64,000 bases of DNA from Chryseobacterium sp. MFBS3-17 (lineage in GTDB: Bacteria > Bacteroidota > Bacteroidia > Flavobacteriales > Weeksellaceae): contig NZ_JAJEWK010000007.1 in NCBI RefSeq assembly GCF_020687745.1, forward strand, positions 86,074 to 150,073, in the 5' to 3' direction. Of the stretch, positions 49,483 to 58,722 are shown piece after piece (within the stretch, counting starts at the first letter, position 1; each line of letters opens with the position of its first letter). Under the pieces are notes generated by a model, which worked only from the letters and a program-made list of their open reading frames with translations, searched no databases and had not been told where the DNA came from. The translations under genes were made by a program, and so were the position numbers.

Positions 49483-52400
49483 ACTGAGGTGTTTTTGAGT
49501 TGGTGAATTCTGAAAAGCTGATTTGAAGGTCATCCATTTCTTGGGAAATGATTTTGAAAATATTTTTGCCTTTGTGCTCTTTCTTCAATTCGTTGTAAAA
49601 GGAAACGATCTTTACATCTAACGGATTCTGGTAGAGATTGACGAGTGAAACCAAGTTTTCAAGTGAGTCTCCGAATTTTTCTAGATCATTGATGATTTTG
49701 AATAGAGCTTCATCGTAGTTTCCGTAATATTGGACGTAATATTCAACTGCTGATTTTTCGGGCTTTTCAGTAGTGTACGTGAGGTATTGTTCCAAAGACA
49801 CTTCGTTTCCGTACACTTCTCCTTTAGAACCTCTTTTGAGATAAAATTCCTTGAAACGACTTCGTCCAAATTTATTGTTGAGATTATTAATTGTGAAAAT
49901 CTTGTTTTGTTCCACTTTATTCAGGGAGAGTAAAGCTGCAATTCGGTCGAAGTTGTCTTTGAACTTGGTTTGGTCAAGCAAAATAAATGTATCGGAATTG
50001 TTGATAATGGAATCTTTAACGACAGCATTTCCGATAATATCATCCAATTCTTGGGTTACTACAACGGCTTCTCCCCAGAACTTTCTGACGGTTTTGTAGA
50101 GATAGAGAATATAACCTCCCATGAGTTTTGATGCAATTGCTTTCCAAGCTTCTTCGATAATCAGCGCTTTTCGTCGGTCTTTTCGAAGCCGCATTTTTTG
50201 GATAAACGTATCCATGATAATCAGCGTTACAATCGGAAACAGTTTCGGATTGTCTTTCACGTTGTCAATCTCAAAAACGATGAAAGATTCTTCAAAGAGG
50301 GTGTTGTCTGCAGATTCATTCAATGTTGTCCCGTAACGACCTCCTTTGTAAAAATCCCTTAGCACAAACAAAAAAGTACGCAGATTGAATTCTTTTTCGG
50401 TAATGCTGTGTTTTTTGTTATTCAGATAAAGGGGAAGAAATTGGTCACAGTAATCATAGAATCCATTAAAAGAAAGTTCGCTAACCACTAACTTTTCTTC
50501 TAGTTCTTTTATTTTCTTAATGATGGCTTTTCTAAATGAGTCATTCCATTCTTCGGCGGTTTTGGGTTGTTGAATAATGTTATTGGATTTGATAAGAATC
50601 AATTGGGTTTCATCATAAACTTTTCTTCGTTCTTCATCATGTAAAGTCTCGTATGCTTCATATACTTTATAAAATTGATCGCTATCGTAATTGGGATTAT
50701 TGACGTTTTTATCGGGATGATAGAATTTCAGTAATTTTCTTCCCGCTTCCTTAATTTCATCAGAATCGGCATTGAATGGAATCCCTAAAACATCGTAATA
50801 GGTTCGTTGCGTTTGATTCTCTTTCTCCAATTCTGCATCAATATCTTCTTCGTGAATGTTGTATTTACTCAGATATAGAATGAGTTCTTCCGAACTTTTT
50901 TGTGCATACCATTCTGTCCCTGAGTTAAAATACTGGTGGTAATACGACATTAAGGCATTATCCAAAATGGATTTCTGTGCAGACGACATCGCTGCGTCAG
51001 GACCTTGCCATATAAGAAAAATGAGGTTAGTTAAAAACTCAATTTTTTCAATATTGAACTCTTTTTTGTCCATCAAAAAAGGATTCATCGTAATTGGTTT
51101 TTCTTCGGTGTATTGGATGTACCTTCCTCCTTTGTATTTGCACGTGCCCGAATACGAATCTCCAGTATCGACGATTACCACATCATAGTTGTAAGTCAAA
51201 TACTGTTCAATAATGTTGTTCATCAAAAATGATTTTCCGCTTCCGGACGGACCAAGAACAAACTTATTCCGATTGTTGATTCTTCCGGTTTTCATAGGTA
51301 AATCAGAGGGGTCAACTTTTAGCGGAACGCCTTGTCTGTCCGTAAATCGGAGATAAAAGTTGGATTCTTCGTTCAAGGGGTAACTTTCTTTAAAAAAAAA
51401 ACAAAGTGCAGCTTCACTCGTTGTCATAAATAAATCGTACTCCCGAAGTTCCGTCGCATTACCGGGAAGCGCCGACCGAAAGAGTTCGAGCTGGTTGTAA
51501 GCATTTTTAGAAACGATAATTCCTTTGGTAAAGAGTTTATTTTCGATTAAGGACATCGTCCCTTCCATTTCTTCCAAAGTGTTTGTTGAAAATACTAAGG
51601 AAAAGTGTGCGTTCACAATGAGTTGTCCATCAATGGCGATATTGTTTAGCAAAGTCCCAATTTCGTCAGCAATAATGGCGTTGGAAGGCGAATTGTTCGC
51701 TGCTCCCTCGTGCTTTTTCTTCTTTTTGTCGAGTTCTCGTTGTTGTTGTGCTTGCAGAGGAATTGTCAGAATCTGATTATAAACTATCGTTTCATAATCT
51801 TCCAATTCGTTGATGAAGGTAAAATTATCGACCGCGGTTTCAGAAGCAGCTCCATTACCTCCAAGAATAGAGTAGGGCTCAATTTCTGAAGGAAGGTCAA
51901 TGTTTTCGACATCTACGTAAGAAATATTTTTGACAAAGCGGTTGCCTATTTGTAAATATTCATTCGTGGATTTGATATTATCGAAACTCTGAATATCTTT
52001 AAACTGCATTGCCAATACACCGGAAATGTAGTATTCAAAATCCTTCTTGAACAAAAATTCGGGTTCGCAGTTTTCTTGTTTTAACAACATAAAGACCTTT
52101 TGACATTTGTCCCGAAGTTCTTTGTAACTTTTTTCTGAAAAGGGATAATGTTTGTTTTTCTTTTTGAGTTTGTCATCCACAATATCCGTGAACAGCAAAA
52201 TCGTTTCAATGGTTTTAAACCATCTTCCATCAAAATGCTCCGAATATTTCTGTTGGAGGAATTGATTGGAAGGTTCAGCGGTATACTTTTTCTTGGAGAA
52301 AATGTCGAGTTTCTGAACGATTCTTCCTTCCCCAATAATCGAAACCACTTGGTTCAAAACCGTATGAAAATTCAAATAATTATCAGGATCTGCGGAATAT

Positions 52401-52543
52401 TGTTCTACAGCATTTTTAATGCGTATTCCGATGATAGGGTTTCCGAACTGACCAAATAGCGTATCAAAATCCCATCCGAAATCTTTTCCGAAATCATATC
52501 CGATAAACGGAATATTAAATTCTTGTTTTCGCGTTTTTGCCAT
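49469..52543 (-). CDS. traG: TraG, VirB4-type conjugation ATPase with inserted J-domain
   Basis: A 1024-residue ATPase, long for TraG (about 800-850 usual). The N-terminal half is TraG/VirB4-like, Walker A GPSGSGKSF at 431-439 and Walker B ALIIEEAWKA at about 793-802. In between, about residues 580-645, lies a complete DnaJ-type J-domain: YYDVLGIPFNADSDEIKEA, the HPD tripeptide at 609-611, and DEERRKVYDE. It powers assembly and substrate transport. The start at ATG 52543 overlaps traF by 29 bases. Confidence 0.9.
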   Translation of the reverse strand: MAKTRKQEFNIPFIGYDFGKDFGWDFDTLFGQFGNPIIGIRIKNAVEQYSADPDNYLNFHTVLNQVVSIIGEGRIVQKLDIFSKKKYTAEPSNQFLQQKYSEHFDGRWFKTIETILLFTDIVDDKLKKKNKHYPFSEKSYKELRDKCQKVFMLLKQENCEPEFLFKKDFEYYISGVLAMQFKDIQSFDNIKSTNEYLQIGNRFVKNISYVDVENIDLPSEIEPYSILGGNGAASETAVDNFTFINELEDYETIVYNQILTIPLQAQQQRELDKKKKKHEGAANNSPSNAIIADEIGTLLNNIAIDGQLIVNAHFSLVFSTNTLEEMEGTMSLIENKLFTKGIIVSKNAYNQLELFRSALPGNATELREYDLFMTTSEAALCFFFKESYPLNEESNFYLRFTDRQGVPLKVDPSDLPMKTGRINNRNKFVLGPSGSGKSFLMNNIIEQYLTYNYDVVIVDTGDSYSGTCKYKGGRYIQYTEEKPITMNPFLMDKKEFNIEKIEFLTNLIFLIWQGPDAAMSSAQKSILDNALMSYYHQYFNSGTEWYAQKSSEELILYLSKYNIHEEDIDAELEKENQTQRTYYDVLGIPFNADSDEIKEAGRKLLKFYHPDKNVNNPNYDSDQFYKVYEAYETLHDEERRKVYDETQLILIKSNNIIQQPKTAEEWNDSFRKAIIKKIKELEEKLVVSELSFNGFYDYCDQFLPLYLNNKKHSITEKEFNLRTFLFVLRDFYKGGRYGTTLNESADNTLFEESFIVFEIDNVKDNPKLFPIVTLIIMDTFIQKMRLRKDRRKALIIEEAWKAIASKLMGGYILYLYKTVRKFWGEAVVVTQELDDIIGNAVVKDSIINNSDTFILLDQTKFKDNFDRIAALLSLNKVEQNKIFTINNLNNKFGRSRFKEFYLKRGSKGEVYGNEVSLEQYLTYTTEKPEKSAVEYYVQYYGNYDEALFKIINDLEKFGDSLENLVSLVNLYQNPLDVKIVSFYNELKKEHKGKNIFKIISQEMDDLQISFSEFTNSKTPQYENV

Positions 52544-52829
52544 GTTTTAAGATTTTTCTGTGATTCAATCTTTTCGGAAAAATGAATACTTGATTAAAAT
52601 TTTTGGTTTTGTTGTACAATCCGTTTTTATCCTGTTTTTTGAAGATGAGATAAACGCCACCTCCCGTTGCTGCAAGTCCGAGTAAAGAACCAAAGATTCC
52701 GAACTTGGAGAGGACGAGTGCAGCAATTACACCTATTCCAATGACGCCAACTGCATAAAAAATGTACTTGCCTTTGAGTCCGAAGAATACAAGAGGCTTT
52801 TTCAGCCCCTTGTATAAATAGAAACCCAT
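52515..52829 (-). CDS. traF: Conjugative transposon protein TraF (DUF4133)
   Basis: A 104-residue membrane protein; ATG 52829 is preferred over a TTG at 52853 within traE. Starts MGFYLYKGLKKPLVFFGLKG, two helices (YIFYAVGVIGIGVIAALVL, GSLLGLAATGGGVYLIF), and a basic tail. A VirB3-like inner-membrane partner of the VirB4-type ATPase, in the order TraE-TraF-TraG. Confidence 0.85.
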   Translation of the reverse strand: MGFYLYKGLKKPLVFFGLKGKYIFYAVGVIGIGVIAALVLSKFGIFGSLLGLAATGGGVYLIFKKQDKNGLYNKTKNFNQVFIFPKRLNHRKILKHGKNAKTRI

Positions 52830-52830
52830 C

Positions 52831-53151
52831 TTAGGCGAAAAATGCAGTGACAAATTCCGGAACGACGATGAGGAAAATCATCGCTCCTCCGTAACCCAAG
52901 ATTTCTTTATTGACGTCTTGATCGCCATTGGTCCATTTGTTATACACTCGGAGTCCACCGATAAATCCAACGAGTCCACCAACCGCTTTTAAAAGCAGTT
53001 TTATAGGATCCCAATAATCTTTAATATCATTGGCTGCGTTCGAAATAGCAGATGCTCCTCCTTGAGCGAATAGTGGTGTTACAGCCATCATTAAGATTGC
53101 GAATGTTAGCCATTTTTTTGTGTTTGTTTCTTTTCTAAAAAAATTCTTCAT
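52831..53151 (-). CDS. traE: Conjugative transposon protein TraE (DUF4134)
   Basis: A 106-residue protein with a signal peptide (ending TPLFAQ), Gly/Ala-rich mature part (GGASAISNAANDIKDYW), and two hydrophobic helices (LLKAVGGLVGFIGGLRVY, GGAMIFLIVVPEFVTAF). VirB2-like pilin-type subunit of the channel. One base from the traF coding frame. Confidence 0.87.
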   Translation of the reverse strand: MKNFFRKETNTKKWLTFAILMMAVTPLFAQGGASAISNAANDIKDYWDPIKLLLKAVGGLVGFIGGLRVYNKWTNGDQDVNKEILGYGGAMIFLIVVPEFVTAFFA

Positions 53152-53187
53152 TACGATTATAGATTGTTGTTAAATATTTATTTTTGC

Positions 53188-53742
53188 TTACATCACGGAA
53201 TGATAGACTTTGTGTCCATCGTGGTTCGCTACCAACTGAACCAAAGTCTCTGAGAGGTTAAGTAAGGTTTTCCAATCTTTCGATTGAGAAACATTGCTTG
53301 TTTTATTGTGATCGTTAATAATGATATCTTGAGTACTATGCTCTTCTTTTTCACTCATTTCGTCTGAAAATTCTGTTTCTTTACTTCTAGACTGCTTATC
53401 ACGATTTTCAGGATTTTCTTGAAAAAAGTCTACATCATCTAAATCTTGTTCGGCTTCAAAAAGTTGTCGTAATTCATCCAAACTCTGTCTTTCATTAGAA
53501 TTTTCATTATTATCTTTTTGAATTTGATATTTGTTAAAAGATTTTGGAGTGTTGAGATTTTCAACGTCTTCAATGCTTACATTTGAAACTGATTGATTTT
53601 CTGTTGAAATTTCCGACAAAGAAAACTCTTCAACTTCTTCTTTGGTGTCCATTTTTCCTTTTTTAATGAATAAATCGTACAGAATGTTTCCTGTATAATA
53701 CAGCATATAGACCATGATTATAACAAGTGAAATTTTGAGCAT
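53188..53742 (-). CDS. Membrane-anchored acidic protein of Tra operon
   Basis: A 184-residue protein with one N-terminal helix (ISLVIIMVYMLYYTGNILY) and a long acidic, Ser/Asn/Glu-rich disordered part, then a short ordered end (WKTLLNLSETLVQLVANHDG). It holds the place of TraB/C/D genes between TraA-like and TraE. No family assigned. Confidence 0.6.
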   Translation of the reverse strand: MLKISLVIIMVYMLYYTGNILYDLFIKKGKMDTKEEVEEFSLSEISTENQSVSNVSIEDVENLNTPKSFNKYQIQKDNNENSNERQSLDELRQLFEAEQDLDDVDFFQENPENRDKQSRSKETEFSDEMSEKEEHSTQDIIINDHNKTSNVSQSKDWKTLLNLSETLVQLVANHDGHKVYHSVM

Positions 53743-53804
53743 TTTAATTAAGATTTGAAGATGTTATATTCTAATTTTCGAGATAGGGACTTAGTTCTGT
53801 GATT

Positions 53805-54455
53805 TTAAAGATTGATTTCAAGTGTTTTGTTGATATATTCAATCAGTTCATCAAAGGATTTTTTTACTGCATATTTTTGTTCATAAGTCATTTTTCTGGT
53901 GTTAATAGTCTGCAAACAGTTTCTTTTGAAAACTGGACTTTGAAGTAGCAAACCATATTTATTCAACTCGTCGTCCATTGCTTTCTGATTAAGATATTTG
54001 TAACCTTTATCGTATTTGGAGCGGATAAAAATTCTTTCAGCCTCGCTTTCCAATAATCCCAACATGTTGATGAATACCAAAGTGGATTTTACCGAAACAT
54101 CAGAATATTCAAAAGGAATGATGACAAAATCACTGTAGATGAGAAGATCACTGTATTTTTCATCGAGTGTTCCGGCTAGGTCAAACAAATTGATTTCCTC
54201 ACTTTCTTTCAGTTGAATCAATGTTTCAAAGTCGGAAAAGGGTTGCGTTTCTTCTTCGTCAACACTTTCTACGTTATAAAGTTTTGGCGTTTCAGACAAT
54301 TCGTCTTCCTGCCATTTGTGAAAGAAGGATTTTTGATAATCAAAATCGTAGACCTTGATTTTCCTCTGAGAAAGCATGGAAATGTAATTGGCAAAAGCTA
54401 TCGCCAAAGTGGTTTTACCAGTTCCTCCTTTTTGAGTAGCAAAAGTGATAATCAT
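53805..54455 (-). CDS. ParA/MinD-type ATPase (TraA-like)
   Basis: A 216-residue P-loop ATPase with deviant Walker A KGGTGKTT at residues 9-16 and the second acidic motif LFDLAGTLDE. Proteins like this open the transfer operon of CTnDOT-type elements (TraA) and may position or segregate the element. The start at ATG 54455 is clear. Confidence 0.85.
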   Translation of the reverse strand: MIITFATQKGGTGKTTLAIAFANYISMLSQRKIKVYDFDYQKSFFHKWQEDELSETPKLYNVESVDEEETQPFSDFETLIQLKESEEINLFDLAGTLDEKYSDLLIYSDFVIIPFEYSDVSVKSTLVFINMLGLLESEAERIFIRSKYDKGYKYLNQKAMDDELNKYGLLLQSPVFKRNCLQTINTRKMTYEQKYAVKKSFDELIEYINKTLEINL

Positions 54456-54512
54456 CTTTATAAGTTCAAGGTTTAATATTCAAGGTTTAAAGTTTAAATT
54501 AACGCGTCTCAA

Positions 54513-55982
54513 TCAACTGCGTTTCTTTTTTCGTCGTTTTCTGAATTCTTCTTCAGCCGGATCTTTTCCTACGTTAGACGATTTGCTGAACTCAAAAATT
54601 AAATTGTTAATGCTTTTGCTGAGTTGGTTTCCAGGATTTTCATTGTTATGCTTTGTAAAAAATTCTTCATTGTAATTAGGGTTTAGAAAATGTTGGTATT
54701 CTTTTTCGCCAATTAAGGATTGAAGTTCTCCAACAAAATGTTTCTGAGTGTGAATCACATATAGCTTTTCATCATCTCCTTTGATCAAGCGAATGCTCCC
54801 ACTATTTTGTGTTTTCAAATACTTTCTAACGTCTAACCTAATGGTGTTGTACTGCTCTTTCGGTTTCAGTTTTTTTAAATTGAATAACATAAAATCTTTC
54901 AATTCTGATTGTGGGTTGTTCATATTCAAAAATTTCAAAAGAATTTGTTTGGTCTTTTCGTTTGGAATCGTGTAATCTTTGATGCTTTCAAATAGTCTTT
55001 TGTCGATGACATCATTTGTAAATTCAAACAAATCTTTCATTTTTAACAAGTCGCTTCCTTTGTAAACTGTTCCTGTTTTATGGTCAATCAATGAATAGCC
55101 GAAAGGCATTTTTCCTTCTATGAAATGAAATACAACATCTAATCCGAATGTATCTCTAAGTTTTTTCTGAAGTTCACTTTCAAATTCAATTTTGGGTTTC
55201 CAATTTTTATTTTGTTTTTCTTCGGGAAGCATTCCTTCTTGTCGTCGTGTGTCTTCAACTTGGAAAACTTTGCCGGAATGAAGATTTTTGTATTTACTCA
55301 AAATCGCTTTGAGTTGTTTTGAACGCTGGTCGTTTTTTGGTGAGCTGAACACGATTTGGTTTCCGTTTATCGTCTTTTCACAAACCCCATTTTTCAGGAT
55401 GTCATAAGCGTTTTCATCTTTCTTATTTTGAGTGAATTTAAAACCGCTTCGTTCGAGTAATAATTCCAATTGTTTCAAAGAGCCGAATTTGTACTTCAAG
55501 AGTTTTTCAATTTCTGTTTGATTATTTTTCCCGAATTGCTTTTCCAAAACCAGACTTAATGCTTTTTGGGATTTTAGTTTTTCATAACTGTCTTTAATTT
55601 TCTTCCCCGAAGTTTTATCAACTCTTGTTGTTACGATATGTACATGATTGTTTTCGGTATCATCATGAAAGACCACGATATAAGGTTGGTTTCCATAACC
55701 CATTTCCTGCATAAAATCTTCTGCAACATTTGTTAGCTCATCTTTGGAATGCGCTAGAAATTTCGTTGAAATCACGGTATGGAATTGCGGGTTTTTCACT
55801 CGGTTACTTTTGGATATGGTTTTTAAATAATCTCTTACTTCTTGTGGTTTGCTGTTCTCGTTAATGAACGATGGAAAGTTTTTCATCAACATTAATTCTC
55901 CTTTTCCGTTGTTTATTTTTTTGTCATTGTATTGTACGCCGTGAAAATTATTTCCCGCAGACGGAAGAATTTTGACAATCAC
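54513..55982 (-). CDS. Relaxase (MobB/MOBP-type mobilisation nuclease)
   Basis: A 489-residue protein. The N-terminal nuclease has the three-motif pattern: Tyr18 in NNFHGVQYNDKK, a segment QFHTVISTKFLAHSKDE, and the metal-binding NNHVHIVTTRVD (about 111-122). The C-terminal half is helical and basic, ending RKRRKKKRS. It nicks oriT and leads the strand through the channel. It overlaps the accessory gene by four bases. Confidence 0.88.
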   Translation of the reverse strand: MIVKILPSAGNNFHGVQYNDKKINNGKGELMLMKNFPSFINENSKPQEVRDYLKTISKSNRVKNPQFHTVISTKFLAHSKDELTNVAEDFMQEMGYGNQPYIVVFHDDTENNHVHIVTTRVDKTSGKKIKDSYEKLKSQKALSLVLEKQFGKNNQTEIEKLLKYKFGSLKQLELLLERSGFKFTQNKKDENAYDILKNGVCEKTINGNQIVFSSPKNDQRSKQLKAILSKYKNLHSGKVFQVEDTRRQEGMLPEEKQNKNWKPKIEFESELQKKLRDTFGLDVVFHFIEGKMPFGYSLIDHKTGTVYKGSDLLKMKDLFEFTNDVIDKRLFESIKDYTIPNEKTKQILLKFLNMNNPQSELKDFMLFNLKKLKPKEQYNTIRLDVRKYLKTQNSGSIRLIKGDDEKLYVIHTQKHFVGELQSLIGEKEYQHFLNPNYNEEFFTKHNNENPGNQLSKSINNLIFEFSKSSNVGKDPAEEEFRKRRKKKRS

Positions 55983-56338
55983 TTGCTAAGCATTTGGTAA
56001 ATTTTCTTAAACATTTCATTTTGCTTTTTTTTGAGGTCTTTAATTTCTTCCAATTGCTGACAAAATTTTTCCAGTTCATTTTTTGAGATAAATTTTTGCG
56101 CATTTACTATTCTTGCAACTTGATTGATATTCGTTTCAATTTTTATAAATACATTATCTTGCTTTTCAATGAATGTGATGATTTTTCGCCTTTCATCGTC
56201 CAAAACTCGTTCTTCAACTGAATCAACAAGTAAACTGGTCATCGATATTTTTCTTTTTTTACAAATCTTTTTCCAACGATCTTTTTTTTCTTTTTGGATT
56301 CGGATGACAATCAACTCTTCTCTTTTTCCGGTATACAT
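55979..56338 (-). CDS. Relaxosome accessory protein (MobA/MobC-like)
   Basis: A 119-residue basic protein with an N-terminal ribbon-helix-helix-like part (ELIVIRIQKEKKDRWKKICK, then KRKISMTSLLVDSVEERV) and a C-terminal coiled coil. Such proteins bind oriT with the relaxase. It is the first gene of the leftward operon; oriT is expected just upstream at about 56340-56720. Confidence 0.85.
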   Translation of the reverse strand: MYTGKREELIVIRIQKEKKDRWKKICKKRKISMTSLLVDSVEERVLDDERRKIITFIEKQDNVFIKIETNINQVARIVNAQKFISKNELEKFCQQLEEIKDLKKKQNEMFKKIYQMLSK

Positions 56339-57189
56339 TTTTAAGAACTGCTGAATTTTTTGTTACTGCTTTTTGAGTTTTTCGACTAAGATTCTGTTGC
56401 AAAATTGAATGATTAAAATGCTCAAAACAATAGCTAACAAAGTATTTGGGCTAAAAAAGAATATTCTGGATGAATTTGAAATTCAAGAAGATTAAAAAAG
56501 AATAATCTGGCTTAATTTGGATTTTCTAAACGAATTTTCAGTCAAAATAATGAAAAACAAGTTCCGCAGTTTTTTCTCCTTTTTGTAAAAAAAGCAAGAT
56601 CGTCTTTGGTAGATGCAACTTGAAGAGTTGTATATACAAAGACACATCTTGCAACAGATGTTTACTGAATTCTAAGAGTTCTGAAGAGTTTTTATAAAGC
56701 TCTGATTATGAGATGTTTTTATATTTTTTGCTTTTGAAAAAGAAAAATGAGAAGGGAAAGATTTCTTGGCTTGCATCTTTTTAGACAGGTTTGGAAAGTG
56801 GGGTGTGCTGATTTACACAGGGTGAAAGTTCAGTTGTATCTATTTTACGCAAGTTATTGGATTTATTGTATTTATTTTGTGCTGTTTGGGGAAATGTTTG
56901 TGGTTTGTTTACACAGGCTTTTTAGAGATTAAACTCTATTAACTAACTGTTTATTTTTGTGCAGGTTTTGCAAAGACTTGGCTTTATTTTACTCATGTGT
57001 TTGGATGACCTGCATTTTTTTTACACTGGTTTGAAGTTGATGTGGGTAGGTTCTATGCAGTGTTTTAAATAAGCGACAGCCCAAAATGTATTATTCTTTA
57101 TAAAAGGTGTTTTTCCTGTATCGTACAATTTTTTATTACTTAACTTTAACAATTCCAAGTGATTTCAATCCAAACATAAAATCAAAAAA
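56339..57189. other. Non-coding gap with candidate oriT
   Basis: An 851-base gap between the leftward mob genes and rightward cargo. Inverted repeats lie at 56616-56630 (CAACT/AGTTG, five-base loop) and 56644-56661 (ACATCT/AGATGT, loop TGCAAC); TGCAAC occurs also at 56614. A 28-base direct repeat is found at 56452-56479 and 56493-56520. A 25-codon ORF at 56418-56495 and a 61-codon ORF at 56747-56932 have no support. The rest, to 57189, is AT-rich with no clear gene; the promoter of the gene at 57190 must lie there. Confidence 0.5.
56611..56661. other. Candidate origin of transfer
   Basis: Two neighbouring small hairpins with the shared TGCAAC word, about 280-320 bases upstream of the relaxosome gene, form a typical place and shape for oriT. 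The nick site itself cannot be read off from sequence. Confidence 0.35.
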
Positions 57190-58647
57190 ATGAAAAAATT
57201 AATCTTTTTACTTCTCTTTTTTCCAATTATATTTTTTGCTCAGAAAGTTCAAATAAAAAAAGACAAAGTGATTGTTGAAGGCAATGAAGTTGCTGTTGTG
57301 ATATCTCCTTATCAAGATCATTACGATTTTTATAATCTCAAAAATCAGAAAATGTTTGAAGTAGATTTAAAAGGAGTGGATCTCGCGCGAGAACAATTTA
57401 TGCATTATTTGGAATTGAAATCTAATGATGGAAAAACAACCCAAATCCCTTACGAGGTTTTGGTAACTTCCCTAAAAGTTGATCGGATTATTGCCCATCA
57501 ATTAACGGTTAAATACCAACTATTTAATCAAAACGGAATTGATCAATCAAAACTTGCAGAGTTTTTCAACGAACCAAGAGAAAATCTTGCGGATAAATAC
57601 AACCAAATGAAAGCGAATAGTTTTGCAGATGAAAGCGGAAGACAAGAACGCTTAAGTAATATCAAAACCCGTTATAATCCACGATTAGGAAAAGGGGGTG
57701 AAATTTTATTCAACAATGGAAATTATCCTGCTAAAATTGCAGGATACGCAAGGGCTTATGAGTGCAGTGGTTTTTCTCCAAGTCCTTGCATGGAAATATG
57801 GGATTTAGACAATATCAAAATAGCGGCTATGTTTCCTAGTAATAAAGGAATAAGAACTTATTTGGTTAAAACTTATGATGGAAACGAGTTTTTGTTTGAC
57901 ATCAACCGAACCTATGCTTCTTCAGATTATGTTTTTGTGACCGAATTGGTTGCCCAATTGATTTTGGAAGGATATACTTTGGAACATCAAGCATATTACA
58001 AAGATTTGGAATTACAAAACGCCAAAATACAGGATGCGGTAGCAAGAAGCATTAATTTGTATGATGTTCCGGGTTATGTTATTGACAAAAATGGAAAGAA
58101 AACCGAAGGATATCTTACTGTTTGGTTTGAGCAATTGGACGTCAATAAGACTGGGCAACGCTTGCCAACAGAATTTGCTGATCGTTACGGGCAAGATGTG
58201 ATGGTGAAAACTCCGCTTCCAGCAAACAGTATGAAAACAAAAACTTACAATGCAGATTCTGGAATACAATTTTGCGTGAAATCCGACGATGGAACAGAAG
58301 ACTGTTATTATGGAATGAGTGTAAAAGGAGAGCTCATGAAAAAACTACAAAATTATGGCGACCTGTACGGAAACAATGCTTATTTCTATCGTTTAATTAA
58401 AAAAGAAAAGGAAATTATGTTACTACAAGATCCTGTAGAATTGCACAAATACGTTATTAAAACAAATTCGCAAGCCAAAGGACAAATGTTGGACAATCGC
58501 TCCAATGAAAAACTATCTGAAAAACTTGCCGAATACCTTAATGATTGCAAAAAAATATCGGAAGAGCTCAAAAATGAAAGTTTGGATCTTCGAAATGAAG
58601 AAAACCAATTATATATACTGAAAGAATACGCTAAGTGCAAAAATTAA
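57190..58647 (+). CDS. Secreted protein of unknown function
   Basis: A 485-residue protein with a signal peptide (MKKLIFLLLFFPIIFFAQ, cut near Gln18). The mature part is beta-rich in the first 300 residues, holds a few Cys (YECSGFSPSPC, FCVKSDDGTEDC), and ends in a coiled coil (about 440-485). No family recognised. It is the first of three rightward cargo genes, after the transfer region, and is AT-rich like them. Confidence 0.75.
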   Translation: MKKLIFLLLFFPIIFFAQKVQIKKDKVIVEGNEVAVVISPYQDHYDFYNLKNQKMFEVDLKGVDLAREQFMHYLELKSNDGKTTQIPYEVLVTSLKVDRIIAHQLTVKYQLFNQNGIDQSKLAEFFNEPRENLADKYNQMKANSFADESGRQERLSNIKTRYNPRLGKGGEILFNNGNYPAKIAGYARAYECSGFSPSPCMEIWDLDNIKIAAMFPSNKGIRTYLVKTYDGNEFLFDINRTYASSDYVFVTELVAQLILEGYTLEHQAYYKDLELQNAKIQDAVARSINLYDVPGYVIDKNGKKTEGYLTVWFEQLDVNKTGQRLPTEFADRYGQDVMVKTPLPANSMKTKTYNADSGIQFCVKSDDGTEDCYYGMSVKGELMKKLQNYGDLYGNNAYFYRLIKKEKEIMLLQDPVELHKYVIKTNSQAKGQMLDNRSNEKLSEKLAEYLNDCKKISEELKNESLDLRNEENQLYILKEYAKCKN

Positions 58648-58722
58648 CAAAACATTAACTGCTTTGCATACGAATTGACAAAGAAAATGCGTTAACTTTA
58701 AAGAAACAAAAACACAAATTCT

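Larger units (their letters stand above)
31128..56700 (-). mobile_element. Conjugative element transfer module (ICE-like)
   Basis: An almost unbroken leftward series of Bacteroidetes Tra and Mob genes fills this span: relaxase and accessory protein, ParA-like protein, TraE, TraF, TraG, TraJ, TraK, TraM, TraN, coupling protein and a giant DNA methylase/helicase. Integrase, attachment sites and termini are not in the window, so an integrative element is inferred rather than a plasmid. The prophage on its left appears to have inserted into it. Cargo genes follow on the right. Confidence 0.8.

Noticed and set aside
56747..56932. 61-codon rightward ORF between mob and cargo genes
   Set aside because: Odd composition with many Phe, Tyr, Cys, no start context and no neighbour coupling; not reported as a gene.
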